A DNA stretch of 64,000 nucleotides from Anodontia alba. Its lineage: Eukaryota > Mollusca > Bivalvia > Lucinida > Lucinidae. The notes under the pieces are model-generated. The model saw nothing but the letters and a program-made list of their open reading frames with translations. It made no database searches and was not told where the DNA came from. The stretch spans positions 88,034,535 to 88,098,534 of the forward strand of contig OZ024821.1 of NCBI GenBank assembly GCA_964016985.1, read 5' to 3'. A program made the translations under genes and the position numbers. This document shows positions 1-10,139 of the stretch, piece after piece. The stretch's first letter is position 1. Every line of letters starts with the position of its first letter.

Positions 1-815
1 TCATTTGCAAGTTTCAGGATGACCCCGTAAAACTGAACGAGCTATGCTGATGGTAAATGCGAACAAAGTCCTTTACAGCAATTAAGGGAAGGGGACCTAA
101 CGAGAAAAAGAATGATCCGATCTGGCCAGTTTTTGAACTCATCCGAGCTTTTATCCATGTCTACCCTATCTGCAAGTTTCAGGAAGATTTGATTAAAAGT
201 GAATGTGTTATGCAATGAAAAAAAGACATACGGAGACCTTTCAGCAATCAATGGGACGTAACTCTAAGATGAATTTTCTGATCTGACCAGTTGTTCAAAG
301 CATTGTTAGCTTAACGAGCTCGTTAAGGGTCATTTTGTTCACTATTTTAGCGGATTCAATATACAATATTTTGATATTTTTTGCTGACAAAATGTGAGTA
401 GCTTTTGCACTGCAAAAGCTGTTCACATTTTACAGCAAAAAATTTCAGCGTATTTGCGTATCACTCAATGTAAATTTTAACGAATCGTTAACTAACGACA
501 TCGTTAGTTTTGAACAAGTGGGCCCAGGTTTTTAATGCGTCCGTGAGTTTATCGCTGTCCAGATTATCTGCAGTATTCGGGTTGATCTGATCAAAACTGA
601 ACGAGCTATGCTGACGACAAGCATATTCCCAATGTGGGTATGGGACATTGTCGTTGCCATAGCAAGATTTTCATTGGATTACCATGAAAAGCTTATGACA
701 TCAATCCAGCCACCAAAGGCATACTACATGTGAGAAATGGTTGAGATCAGATTGCAGACTGTGGATATATAACTGGTCAAAGGTGCTGACGGATGGACAG
801 ACGGAGGACGAGCTT
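1..815. repeat. Dispersed tandem-type repeat, interrupted by PalE
   Basis: Diverged units recur here: 'aaactgaacgagctatgctg' appears near 31 and 593, and 'tctgcaagtttcagga' near 170 with a close variant at the left edge. The stretch ends in a GGAC-rich run (790-812), as do the arrays near 5.4, 18.4 and 50.4 kb. A PalE copy splits it at 293-527. No coding potential was recognised. Confidence 0.5.
293..527. mobile_element. PalE hairpin MITE, copy 1
   Basis: The ends are inverted (CCAGTTGTTCAAAG ... TTTGAACAAGTGGGCCCAG). The centre is a palindrome of GAGTAGCTTTTGCA and its complement. The host repeat unit without an insertion is visible at 119-140 ('gatctggccagtttttgaac') and places the insertion at a CCAG. 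The left end has lost the GGGC of the full GGGCCCAG terminus. Confidence 0.75.
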
Positions 816-1137
816 AACCATACACGTGGAAACCTAGAATATATTGGCTCGTCAGTAGATCTTTATGCAAGAAATTAGGGCAAAAATGAAGTGATGTATA
901 CACCTTCAAAGGAAATAACCCTGACTTGAAAAAAAGTCACCTAACGTGTCACTGGGATGAGTGCGGGGCTTGCCTTAAATGAAATATTTCGGTCCCAGTG
1001 GAAGCGAATTCTTTCATCGAAAAGTAATATCCATTTTGAAATGATTGAAATACATGGGAGCTAAATACAGTGAACCCTCGTTACAACGACAGTATTTGTT
1101 CCCAAAGAAGTTGCCATTAAAATGAATGTTCTGTTGC

Positions 1138-1418
1138 GATTGATTGATTGTGTTGGGGTTTAACGACACGTCAACCCTTGAGGGTCATTTTGTGTCGTCT
1201 CCCAGAGAAAGGGAGAAAAGAGATAGAAGAGAGAGTAGAGGAGATGAAAGAGAGGGACAGGGAAGAAAGAGGAACAGGAATGAAAGTGAAGAAACAGAAG
1301 AAATAAAAACATTCCCCCTCTACCCTTACCCACTACAAGGATAGCAGGCCTTGCTCAACTGTAAGCCAATATCAGTTGGACGCCCCAGTGATGTAAGATA
1401 CACAGCACCTTCGCACCA
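1138..1418 (-). mobile_element. SINE-H copy 1
   Basis: About 281 bp with only about three differences from the copy at 10273-10560, so both inserted recently. On the minus strand the 3' end carries a short (CAAT)n tail, seen as 'gattgattgattg' on the plus strand. The 5' end is shorter than in copy 2. No target duplication is evident here. The 66-residue open frame inside it is incidental purine-rich sequence. Confidence 0.75.
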
Positions 1419-1624
1419 AGAATCCTTAATGGACAGGATGATATGTAATAAAGACCTTGTTTTATTCTTATTTCCTCATAGAACGTATGTTTTTGATATT
1501 TGTTAGAATCGCATCAGTGATGCGATTCTAACAAATATCCAAAACATATGGTGCTTGAAGTTTTAATGCATTATTCTTGCATAATTTCTATTAACTGTCA
1601 CCTCTTGAGCGAAGGTTTCGTAAC

Positions 1625-1902
1625 CATCACGAAAACACACCTATATAGTTTTGACCCCCTTAAACCCCACTTTTATATAATAAAACTGGGGTTTACAGGG
1701 GTATACATTATTGTTATTATTTATGCTCAAAAACATAGATTGTGGGTACTCGTTAGAACCGCCTCGTCGAGGCGGTTCTAACGAGTATCCACAATCTATG
1801 TTTTGAGCAGAAATATCAAAGATATCAGAATTTTTTATCTGAAAATTTTCATTTTTAGTGGTAAAATTTTCAGTATATTTGAATAGGCGTGTTTTCGTAA
1901 TG
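1625..1902 (+). mobile_element. PalA hairpin MITE, copy 1
   Basis: This entry defines the family. The ends are CATCACGAAAACAC... and ...GTTTTCGTAATG. The left arm contains TTGACCCCCTTAAACCCC with a local AAACCCC/GGGGTTT hairpin. The centre is a roughly 50-bp-arm palindrome (CATAGATTGTGGGTACTCGT, TAGAACCGCCTC and complements). The right arm is 'atctgaaaattttca'-rich. '+' means the TTGACCCCC arm comes first. The left palindrome arm usually has five As before CATAG and the right arm four Ts, which also marks orientation. It is inserted in PalB. No transposase is encoded. Confidence 0.93.
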
Positions 1903-2253
1903 ATTCAAATTGTCATTTTAACGAATTTAGTCGTTGTATCGAGTGTCGGTTAACTATATGTCTGCAAACGTCGTTCTCCTTTGCAAACTGACGACAAAAT
2001 CTCCAGATGTATTCTTTTCTACTTCACACTCGATATTAAAAGTGCATAATTAAAATCAAACCAAAGTTACTTTTTAAATGGTGTAATTAGCAAATATCTA
2101 AATAAAATTGGTCACAGTTTGGCATGCTTATTAACACGCCACCATACTTATAAGTACATACGTGATGTTTTTGACGTAGTAACATTGATAGCTCATATTT
2201 AGCCAAGCAGTAAAGAACTTGATTTTTATTTAAAATTTCCGTGAACTATTTCA

Positions 2254-2326
2254 GCAGAATGCCAAACCCTCCTGTCTCTGAAATATAGGATCATCCATAA
2301 TAATATCCGCTGATTTGGCATTCTGC
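2254..2326. repeat. Inverted repeat with 13-bp arms
   Basis: GCAGAATGCCAAA at 2254-2266 is matched by its complement at 2314-2326, with a 47-bp loop. It may be a decayed MITE centre. No known family was recognised. Confidence 0.6.
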
Positions 2327-2484
2327 ATTAGAGAACTTTAGAATTAGGTGAGACTGGGGTGTAAGAACAATGAGAAGCGTCTGCTGCTTGACAGGTCACA
2401 TCCGTTATCTCTTATTATGTTATCCCTTAAGGCGCTAAGCAAATTTGTAGCAGACGACATTCTAAAACTTTCTTTGCATAAAAA

Positions 2485-2552
2485 AATAAAACTTGACATT
2501 TCATGTGAATCGTTTGTCTAGCAGATGATTCACATAATTGCCAAGTTTTATT
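2485..2552. repeat. Inverted repeat with about 26-bp imperfect arms
   Basis: AATAAAACTTG...TGTGAATC pairs with GATTCACA...CAAGTTTTATT around a short loop. Flanking 'gtctgctg/cagacga' motifs (2379, 2451, 2583) suggest that it belongs to a longer decayed element. Confidence 0.55.
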
Positions 2553-2682
2553 TTCTCTGAAAATGAAAAACAAAATGAAAATGCGTCTGCTGTAATTGTG
2601 ATTATCGCTTCAATGGTTAAAAAAAGACATATGCTTTGGGAGATAATCCATTATATAAGACTGTATAATGAAACATCACCAA

Positions 2683-2963
2683 CATTACGAAAACAAGCCT
2701 ATTCAAATATACTGAAAAGTTAATCACCAAAAAATCAAAAATTTTCAGACAAAAAAAATCAAATATTTTTCATATTTCTGCTCAAAACATAGATTGTGGG
2801 TACTCGTTAGAACCGCCTCGCAGAGGCGGTTCTAACGAATACCCACAATCTATGTTTTTGAGCAGAAATAAGAAAAATAATGTATACCCCTGTAAATCCC
2901 AGTTTTACTATATAAAAGTGGGGTTTAAGGGGGTCAAAATTATATAGGCATGTTTTCGTGATG
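2683..2963 (-). mobile_element. PalA copy 2
   Basis: Full length, with CATTACGAAAACA and GTTTTCGTGATG ends and an intact hairpin whose loop is CGCAGA. It lies 780 bp from copy 1 in opposite orientation. Confidence 0.92.
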
Positions 2964-2999
2964 AAATACTATTATCTTTTACAAGCGATTCATAGTGGC

Positions 3000-4045
3000 C
3001 CTGTATCGCTCACCAGAGTACCAGACAATTTTTAGTCAGTTGGCCTTCCTGTTCAGGAGTTCAAAAGACATATTCAAGATGACAGTTGTGGTGGCCATCT
3101 TGGATATCTGATTGAAACGATTTTAGCTATTTTATTAACTATTAAAGTAAAAAAGGATTGCGTTTGGAAACAAAGAACACACAAAATCACGAAAATCGGA
3201 GACTCGGTTTGACTGAGTCTCTTCATGTGCAACACTTTAGTTTGCGAGGCTGCATACGCCCCCTAGCATCGGCTTAAGCGCTATTCGATTTTCAAAATAA
3301 CCAGGATTGTCTTAATCATCCCAAAGGAAATAAAATATAACTTGCACTATGATGATGCATGGGGAGACTTTTTACGGCCGCCACCCGGCACAATACAAGT
3401 CACCCCGTTACTTCCTTCCAAACTAGCATTTTGGTTCAGAAGAAGAAATTCGAAATAGATTTCCAAGATGGCAGCCATCTTGGATTTCTGATCGAAATGA
3501 TTTTCCCTATTTTTTTATATACTTCCTACCAACTTTCGAGTCGACTGACCGTTCCGTCCTTGAGAAACAGTTCTAAATATATTTTCAAGATGGCCGTCAT
3601 TGCAGGCATTTTGGACTGCAGATCGGAAATATTTTAGATACTCTTTTATCTGCAAATTGCCCCGATACTTGGCCTTTCCGTTCAAGAGAAGAAGTTCAAA
3701 ATACATTTTTAAAATGGCGGCCATGGTGGCAATCTTAATTTTTTCTCCACCAGTACCCTCTATACAGTTTTAATTACAGGTAGCTTCGATATCTCCTACA
3801 AAGATTTGTGTCAAATGGCCTTTCGCTCCAGGAAAAGAGGTTCAAAATAGATTTAGGCTGCCATCTCGGATATTCGATCGGAATGATTTTAGCTATGTTT
3901 GATCTACAAGTAACCCCGATATTTCCTATCAAGTTTCGAGTCATTTGGCCGTTCAGTACAGGAGAAACAGTTTAAAATATTCAAGGTGGCCGCCGTGGCG
4001 GTCATCTTGGATTTCCGATCGGAACGATTTTAGCTGTTTTTGATC
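3000..4045. repeat. Tandem array of 'GGCCGCCATCTTGGATTTC' units
   Basis: Diverged units of about 130-160 bp alternate a 'caagatggccgccatcttgg' segment, a 'gatcggaacgattttagc' segment, and 'cgagtcatttggccttt' followed by 'ttcaggagaagaagttcaaa'. Units are visible near 3085, 3470, 3590, 3715, 3870 and 3990. A family-L element interrupts it at 3153-3312. Short open frames here are by-products of the repeat. Confidence 0.75.
3153..3312. mobile_element. Family L inverted-repeat element, copy 1
   Basis: It is bounded by AGGATTG and its inverse near 'aaccaggattgtc', and contains the small palindrome GAGACTCGG...TGAGTCTC. A related copy lies at 39665-39800. No coding sequence is present. Confidence 0.5.
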
Positions 4046-4935
4046 TACAAAAAGAAAGGAAGGCAATGATCAAGAATCGATAAAATTACCTAACACCTTG
4101 CGTCCAAGACACCAAAGGGAAAGAAGGACGCATTTAAAGCAACGACACCATAATCAAAACATTACAAGCAGAAAGCCAAATAGACAGTTTCTTTCCCAAA
4201 AATAGGCAAAACGCGGCTATTCGAAAATAAAAATTTCAGCAGAATATAAATGCAAAGACATACAATGACGGAAATAGTAAACCACAGCAGCAGCACTGCC
4301 TTGGACCAATCAGTAAAAAATATTACTGGGGGCTTAAATCGATTTTACGTGGCCACAACCCTCGCCCATAGTTCTGCCGTGGTACACTCAAGACATTTGT
4401 TCAGTCCGCGTGAAGGGTTCCTAACTAATCAGTGCAACATCTCCGAGAACATAAAAAATAAAAAATGCAGAGATGAAACAATGATAAGGACTCAACAGTA
4501 AGAAATAACTGAAATGCTGATGCAAATGAAAAAACACATTTGGACTCCGATGGGCCCGACCAGAGCCAGAGCATAAGGCACCAGCCGACTTACTTAAACA
4601 TCTTTAGGCTGGAGCCGTCATATAGTCTGAGTTCCGACCCGCCGGCGTGCAACCAAAGAGGGAAGCAAAGTTATTAACCTTGATTAGGTTGACTACCATG
4701 CATGCAATCTGTCGTATTACATTTATGTTGTAACCAATCTCGATATATACTGAAGAATAATTTTACGAAATTGAGTGCTAAAATCATTGCAAGCATTTAT
4801 TTTTTGTCTGAATTTATATACTATGTCACCATAATACTCCGGTTTCGATAATAGAGACAAAGCCAACATTTAATTCTGAAACTAAATCGAAATGATGTCT
4901 ATAAAATTTAGAAAAAGGCTTTGTGGAGTTTATGG
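4046..4935. other. Unassigned intergenic sequence
   Basis: No domain, repeat family or RNA gene was recognised. An 83-codon open frame at 4250-4501 has no recognisable similarity and is not called. Confidence 0.5.
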
Positions 4936-5530
4936 TACCGATAACAAGCCATCCCGATACTTCCTACCAAGTTTCGAGTCATCTGGCATTTTAGTTCAGC
5001 AGAAGTTCAAAATAAATTTTCAAGACGGAGGCCATGTTAGATATAAACCGATCGGAAAGATTTTTACTTTTTTTGTTGTTGTTGTTATCTACAAGCCATC
5101 CCAGAGTCAATTTGGCCTTTCGGTTCAGGAGAAGAAGTTCAAAATAGATGGAGGCTATGGCGGCCGTATTAGATTTTCGATCGAAAGATTTAGCATTTTT
5201 TGATCTACAAGTCACCGCGATACTTCCTACCAAGTTTCGAGTCAGTTTGGCTTTTCTGTTTAGGTGAAGAAGTTCAAAACATATTTTCAACATGGCCACC
5301 ATTGCGGCCATCTGGGATTTCCGATCGGAACGATTTTTAGCTTTTTAGATCTGCAAGATACTTCCTACTAACTTTTCGAGTCATATGGCCTAGAGGTTGT
5401 AGGAGAACTTGTCATTTAACTCACGACGGACGCCTGCACAACCCACGACGGACGACGGACATTGACCAATCACAATAGCTCACCTTGAGCACTTCGTGCC
5501 TAGATGAGCTAAAAACAGGTGCTCTAGTAA
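4936..5530. repeat. Second block of the GGCCGCCATCTTGG tandem array, with terminus
   Basis: Units of the 3.0 kb array resume. The block ends in GACGG-rich sequence (5425-5460) followed by a 'tagctcaccttgagcacttc' terminus. A shorter inverted 'cgctcacc' occurs at about 3012, so the whole 3.0-5.5 kb stretch may be one composite repeat unit. Confidence 0.65.
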
Positions 5531-5795
5531 AAATACAAATGTCAGTTTAAATCATTTCAGTCATATTGTAGCGTATTTATCCTAACTATTCGGGCAGGTA
5601 TGTTCGGCGAAACAGAAGTGACACGGCCATATCAGGGTGTTCGCTGCTTGCCATCCAGTTAAAACGTTTCTCAAATTGAGGATAGGTGAGCTCAAATGTG
5701 ACTTGCGGTGTTCGAATACTCAGAGTGGGTGGAAGTGGGGGCGGGCTACGGTTCTTCCGTTCTATACAACCTTAATCAACTTTTAAAGGCCACCT

Positions 5796-5950
5796 TTGTT
5801 AAGAGGACAGAAAACGTTTGTTTTATTTTCCATTTTTCCATGAGGGAGATAACTGTCATGATTTCACGTTTCCTGCACTTAAAGCCCCCTCTGTTAAGGG
5901 ATCTGATTTGACATAGTTATCGGTCCTCCCCTTAAAGTGCATCTATACCC
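5796..5950. mobile_element. Family K inverted-repeat element, decayed copy
   Basis: It shows the family pattern: 'gagggagataactgtcatgatttc' followed by 'cctctgttaagggatctga'. The family is defined by 'gggagacaacttt.atgattt', 'cttctgaaaagggtctactct', and an inverted 'agtagacccnttttcagaag'. Confidence 0.45.
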
Positions 5951-6404
5951 CTTAAGGTTAAATACGTCATTGATACATACATTTTATGTTTATTAAAGAA
6001 GGAAACAGTTGGCTTTCCCAATGAATGCACTGTCTTTTCCTGACAGTTCTATCAGCACGTCTAATATTTCTTTGGCGGCAAAAGCGAACATCCATAGACT
6101 AAAATGAGTGTCTAGTATTGATATTCGTCGTGAGATTTACTAAGCACTGCGGATTCAGAAACTCAATATTCTTAATTCTGAAACAGAGTAGAATTGTGCA
6201 GGAGGACGTTAATTAACTAGTGATGTAACTGACTTTGGAACCGCTTTTAATATTTAATTGCCGCTTTTTGATAAGAAAGGGAGTTCTGGCCACATGAAGA
6301 GGAACGGTAATATTTACATTTATGCAGTATTTATGCAGTATTACATTATCATTAAGATATCATTAAGTTAAACGGATACGCTTGATAAATTTACAATCAT
6401 TAGA

Positions 6405-6575
6405 CAAGGGAGACAACTTTCATGATTTTCTGTTTGTTTATCTATATACCAACCCCCTTCTGAAAAGGATTCTACTCTAAAAGAAAAGTACTTGCTCACC
6501 TTGGACACCATTTCAGAAGGGAGCGAAACAATAAAGACATAGTAATCTCTCTTGTAAGTATATCAGTTCGCCTTA
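6405..6575. mobile_element. Family K copy
   Basis: GGGAGACAACTTTCATGATT is followed by CCCCTTCTGAAAAGGATTCT and the inverse CATTTCAGAAGGGAG, making an imperfect foldback. No coding sequence is present. Confidence 0.6.
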
Positions 6576-6596
6576 ATTTAATTAATAATTGCTTTC

Positions 6597-6878
6597 CATT
6601 ACGAAAACACGTCTATTGAAATATATAGACAATTTTTCCACCAAAAACAATGAAAATTTTCAGATAAAAAAAAAATTGATATTTTTGTTATTTCTGCTCA
6701 AAACATAGATTGTGGGTACTCGTTGGAACCGCCTCATCGAGGCGGTTTTAACGAGTACCCACAATCTATATTTTAAGCAGAAATAACAAAAATAATGTAT
6801 ACCCCTGTAAACCCCAGTTTTACTATATAAAACTGGGGTTTAAGGGGGTCAAAATTATATAGGCGTGTTTTCGTGATG
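6597..6878 (-). mobile_element. PalA copy 3
   Basis: Full length with both ends and an intact hairpin (loop CATCGA). It lies between two family K copies. Confidence 0.92.
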
Positions 6879-6980
6879 TATTAAAATAACCATTGTCTTT
6901 ACACATAACATACATGTGATGATGATTTCACTTCCAGGTCACCAGGTCGTGCCACTTTTTAGGGGCTAGACGTTCTACGT

Positions 6981-7120
6981 TTTAGCTAGGGAGACAACTT
7001 TTATGACTTCCCGGTAGCCTTTATGCACACCAGTCCTCTTCTGAAAAAGGATCTCTTTTCAGAAGGGAGGAAACAATTGAAATAGTTGCTTCCCATGAAA
7101 GTGTATCCATTCTTCATAAA
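6981..7120. mobile_element. Family K copy
   Basis: GGGAGACAACTTTTATGACT is followed by CCTCTTCTGAAAAAGGATCT and CTTTTCAGAAGGGAGGAAAC, then 'cccatgaaagtgtat'. Confidence 0.6.
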
Positions 7121-7779
7121 CTAACTAAGCATCCATGCTGTTATATTGTACAGTGCTTTTGCTTGTAGTCGAGCTCTTACCAATACGGCGACGTCGCCTA
7201 GCACTGCAGCGTTCGTTGAAATTAGCAATTGCACTACCGAGACAGTTCCTGAGAATAATGTTCAAATAAAACTTATAAAGCTAACTGATGCTGCATTACA
7301 TTTGGTATTTAAGCTAATTATTTTTTTTAAATTATTCACGCTATGTTATATTTTAATTTGTATTTATATTTTTATATATTTTTTTTTAATTTTTCCATTC
7401 AATTCAATGGAAAAGTTTCGCGTCTGTATTCACAAAAACGTTTCCTTACATCCCGCGTTTAGTATTAGTATGGTGATGATGTATTCGGTGGTGAATCAAA
7501 AGAGTTTACCCATTATTTGCGGAAGAGGTAACGTCAGACACCGTTTTCGTAGATTTAACAGAAAGGTGGCCGAAGTTTTTATTAGAATATATTGTATTGA
7601 TGTTTGACTGGCTGTCACGTAAAATACTCACTTCCAATAGATAAACAGGCTTTTAAGTTTTTTACCTAACATAGTGTTTTCGAAAAGAAACCATTTTATT
7701 TCGGAATGTAATTTATACGGAAACACGAGGAGCACGTGATTCCGTTTTCAATTCGTACGGACAGATTTTAACCTGGTGG
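7121..7779. other. Unassigned AT-rich sequence
   Basis: A 153-codon open frame spans 7146-7607. Its middle is low-complexity Ile/Leu/Phe from AT-rich DNA, and no domain is visible, so it is not called as a gene. Confidence 0.5.
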
Positions 7780-8042
7780 CATCATGAAAGCATGCCTATA
7801 TAATTTTGACCCCCTTATACCCCACTTTATATAGTAAAACTGGGGTTTACAATGATATACATTACTTTTCTTATTTCTGCTTAAAACATAGATTGTGTGT
7901 TCTCGTCAGAACCGCCTCGGCCTCGGCGAGGTGGTTCTAACGAGTACCCACAATCTATGTTTTGAGCAGAAAGATAAAAAATATTAGATTTTTTATTTAA
8001 AACTTTCAGTTTATATATTTGAATAGGCGTGATTTCGTTATG
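7780..8042 (+). mobile_element. PalA copy 4
   Basis: Full length. The hairpin loop carries a small duplication (CCTCGGCCTCGGCGAGG). The right arm is slightly shortened. Confidence 0.9.
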
Positions 8043-8617
8043 GAAAGAATTATTAATTTGTTCCTATTTCTATTTGCTAATGTAATACTGACCGTTGAAA
8101 GGCGGTACTTTCATTGTGGTACTACTTGTAAAATACTTTGTAGTGTTTTACTTGCAGATGTTTTTCTTTTAACAATTATGATGTATTCAGTTAAACAGAT
8201 GCAAATCTGATTGTATCAGTTCCTAAGTTCTCTCGACGAATTATTAATTCGTTGGAACGTTGGAACGAACCATTACTACCAACAGGGAGCCTTATAATTG
8301 GTCCTAGAGGACGATCAATAAATGGGAACAACAAATTAATTAATTGAAACGACTTGCCAATTGGTGGAAACGAAATAATAATTTATGGGAACGAATGTAA
8401 GATATGTAAACATCTATAAAGATGGTCCCTGTAAACACCAAATACATAAAAGAACAAAATTAGGAGTCCCGGGTTCATTTAGATTCGTCTTATGGCAGCA
8501 ATGTCGTTTGAAGAGTTGTATGATCCTGGCGGGGCTTCTTTATTTATTTATTTGTTTTTATAAACTTGTGCATTGTTTAGTAATATTTATTTAGTAAAGT
8601 ACTCACTTGCTTTTATT
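8043..8617. other. Unassigned AT-rich sequence
   Basis: Cryptic repetition of 'ggaacg' and 'aattaatt' is seen near 8240-8395. No gene was recognised. Confidence 0.4.
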
Positions 8618-8828
8618 CTATTTAAAAGGGACACTGGCAAACAGTGTAGATCCAGATCAGACTCCGCAGACCCTTGCGTCTGATCAGGGTCTACACTGTT
8701 TGCATTAACTTCAGAAACTTCTACTAAACATTACAATGATAAAACTAACCAGATACCCCTTATATAGGAAATGAACCCGTACAAACAGTTAAGGTAGAAG
8801 AGTCCAACCGGCAAAAATGGGTTAATTA
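8618..8828. mobile_element. Family G inverted-repeat element, copy 1
   Basis: A stem formed by CAAACAGTGTAGA...GATCAGA and its complement at 8634-8704 is followed by 'ccccttatataggaaatg' and an end AAATGGGTTAA. The copy at 25505-25708 has the same order and shows both TTAACCCATTT-type ends. Confidence 0.65.
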
Positions 8829-9329
8829 TGAAAATATAAAGAATTTCGAGATCCAGCCTTCCTAAAGCACCAAAGAAAGAAGATATTAGGAGCAAGTACA
8901 AGAAAAAGGAACAGTTGCAATAACCGACATACACATGAAAAAGACCTGCAACAGGGAAACCATATTAGAACGGTCAGCAGAAAAAAAAACTGCCCAGGGA
9001 CTTATACTAGTTTACTTGATCGAAATCTAAATACATGTATGACCTAAAAATAAGTTTCCATTGATCTTTTGAAGACACACTTAATAGTTTAAGTGTTGTA
9101 AAAGTTACACTGTATTTCATCCCATTACAATTAATCGACTTTTTTTTAATTGCTTGTGATGAAGCAAAATCCAAACGAGGTTTATGAATCATTCAAAGGA
9201 AAAGTTCCTTCCGTTGGCAAAATGCTTTCGAATCAGTGAAGACGGACCATTATATTGGTATTTTCTGTAGCGGATGCCAAATACAAGTACTTTATTCTGC
9301 ATTTCACGAACGCGAAAGCATAAGAAATT
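8829..9329. other. Unassigned sequence
   Basis: No family, domain or RNA gene was recognised. Short minus-strand open frames (8731-8934, 9007-9192) have no visible motif. Confidence 0.4.
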
Positions 9330-9470
9330 TAGTAAGTAAGTAAGTAAGTAAAGTAAGTAAATTCTTTATTTTACGAGGGTAGCCCATTTGGTTTTACCAA
9401 TCTTCTTTGGGGCCCTCAACAAAACTATATACATACAAATACATACAACAAGTTATTTAAAACAATGATT
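9330..9470 (-). mobile_element. LINE 3' end with (AAGT)n tail
   Basis: On the minus strand the sequence runs 'gaggaccccaaagaagattgg'-like DNA into 'aataaagaat' and a (TTAC)n microsatellite tail at 9333-9361. I infer that it is the 3' end of the LINE whose coding part lies at 10140-11382, because the strand and order fit. The link is unproven since a SINE and 0.5 kb of unassigned sequence lie between. Confidence 0.5.
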
Positions 9471-9612
9471 AAAATGGAGCGGTGCACGAGATAATGGTAC
9501 TTATGGTATATGCGACCAGCAAAGGCCCATGGAGCAACTGCCTGCTCGCAGACATGAAGCAAATTGACCAGACAACGAAGGTAATCAGACATCTAGCTCC
9601 ACTAGATGTTGT

Positions 9613-9847
9613 TTTTTTTTTAATTGGAGTTTTACGGCCCTTTATCAAAAGTGAGCGTAAACCGGAGTTCATCAAAGTTGAGCGTAAACCGGAGAACCCG
9701 GAAAAAAAAAAAAAAAAAAACACCTGACCTTCCGTAAGCAGAACTTGGGTTTCCCACATGTCACCCGAGCGAGGCTCGAACCACAACGGTGAGAGACATA
9801 ATGGATTAAGAGTCAACTCTCCTATCAACTGTGCTACGGGGGACCGC
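9613..9847 (-). mobile_element. tRNA-headed SINE (decayed)
   Basis: On the minus strand a tRNA-like head (about 9847-9760, with a B-box-like GGTTCGAGCC at 9771-9780) leads to a body ending in the 'gttttacggcc' tail motif. A (A)n run and duplicated 'gagcgtaaaccgga' (9653, 9682) interrupt the body. The same tail motif occurs at 40725 and 41310. Confidence 0.65.
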
Positions 9848-10139
9848 CTCCGCTAGATGAATAGGCATGTGTATTTGAGAGCGTTCTCACAGAGGACAAA
9901 AAGTATCTTTATCTCGTGTCACTATTCCAATAGAAAACTATGCCAGGGCATATGGTCTTATGCGTAAATGTAGTAGCTATGACTGATTAAGGATAGCATG
10001 TAACATATACATACAACATGACAACAAGCAAGAGAGAGACAGAGAAAGAGAGAGTGAGATTCATAATAAAAAATAGCAAATACAATATACGTATTCGAAG
10101 TTCTGAATTACTGACGGCGTAGGCCTAAGTATTGTATAT

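Larger units (their letters stand above)
1068..1952. mobile_element. PalB hairpin MITE, copy 1 (carries two nested insertions)
   Basis: It begins CAGTGAACCCTCGTTACAAC after TA and ends near 'gtatcgagtgtcgg'. The two ends are imperfect inverted repeats resembling pogo/Tigger termini. The core palindrome at about 1490-1550 is GATATTTGTTAGAATCGCATC and its complement. A SINE (1138-1418) and a PalA (1625-1902) are inserted in it. The copies at 36944 and 37403 show the uninterrupted form. Confidence 0.8.

Noticed and set aside
1625..1902. PalA as a Helitron
   Set aside because: Little target duplication would fit, but PalA has matching inverted ends and no TC...CTRR termini.
1625..1902. Ongoing conversion between the two PalA hairpin arms
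   Set aside because: Mutations in diverged copies (for example copy 10) are private to one arm, and the A5/T4 arm difference is widely preserved, so the arms evolve separately.
7146..7607. 153-codon plus-strand open frame
   Set aside because: The middle is Ile/Leu/Phe low complexity from AT-rich DNA. No domain, splice context or repeat-independent support was seen.
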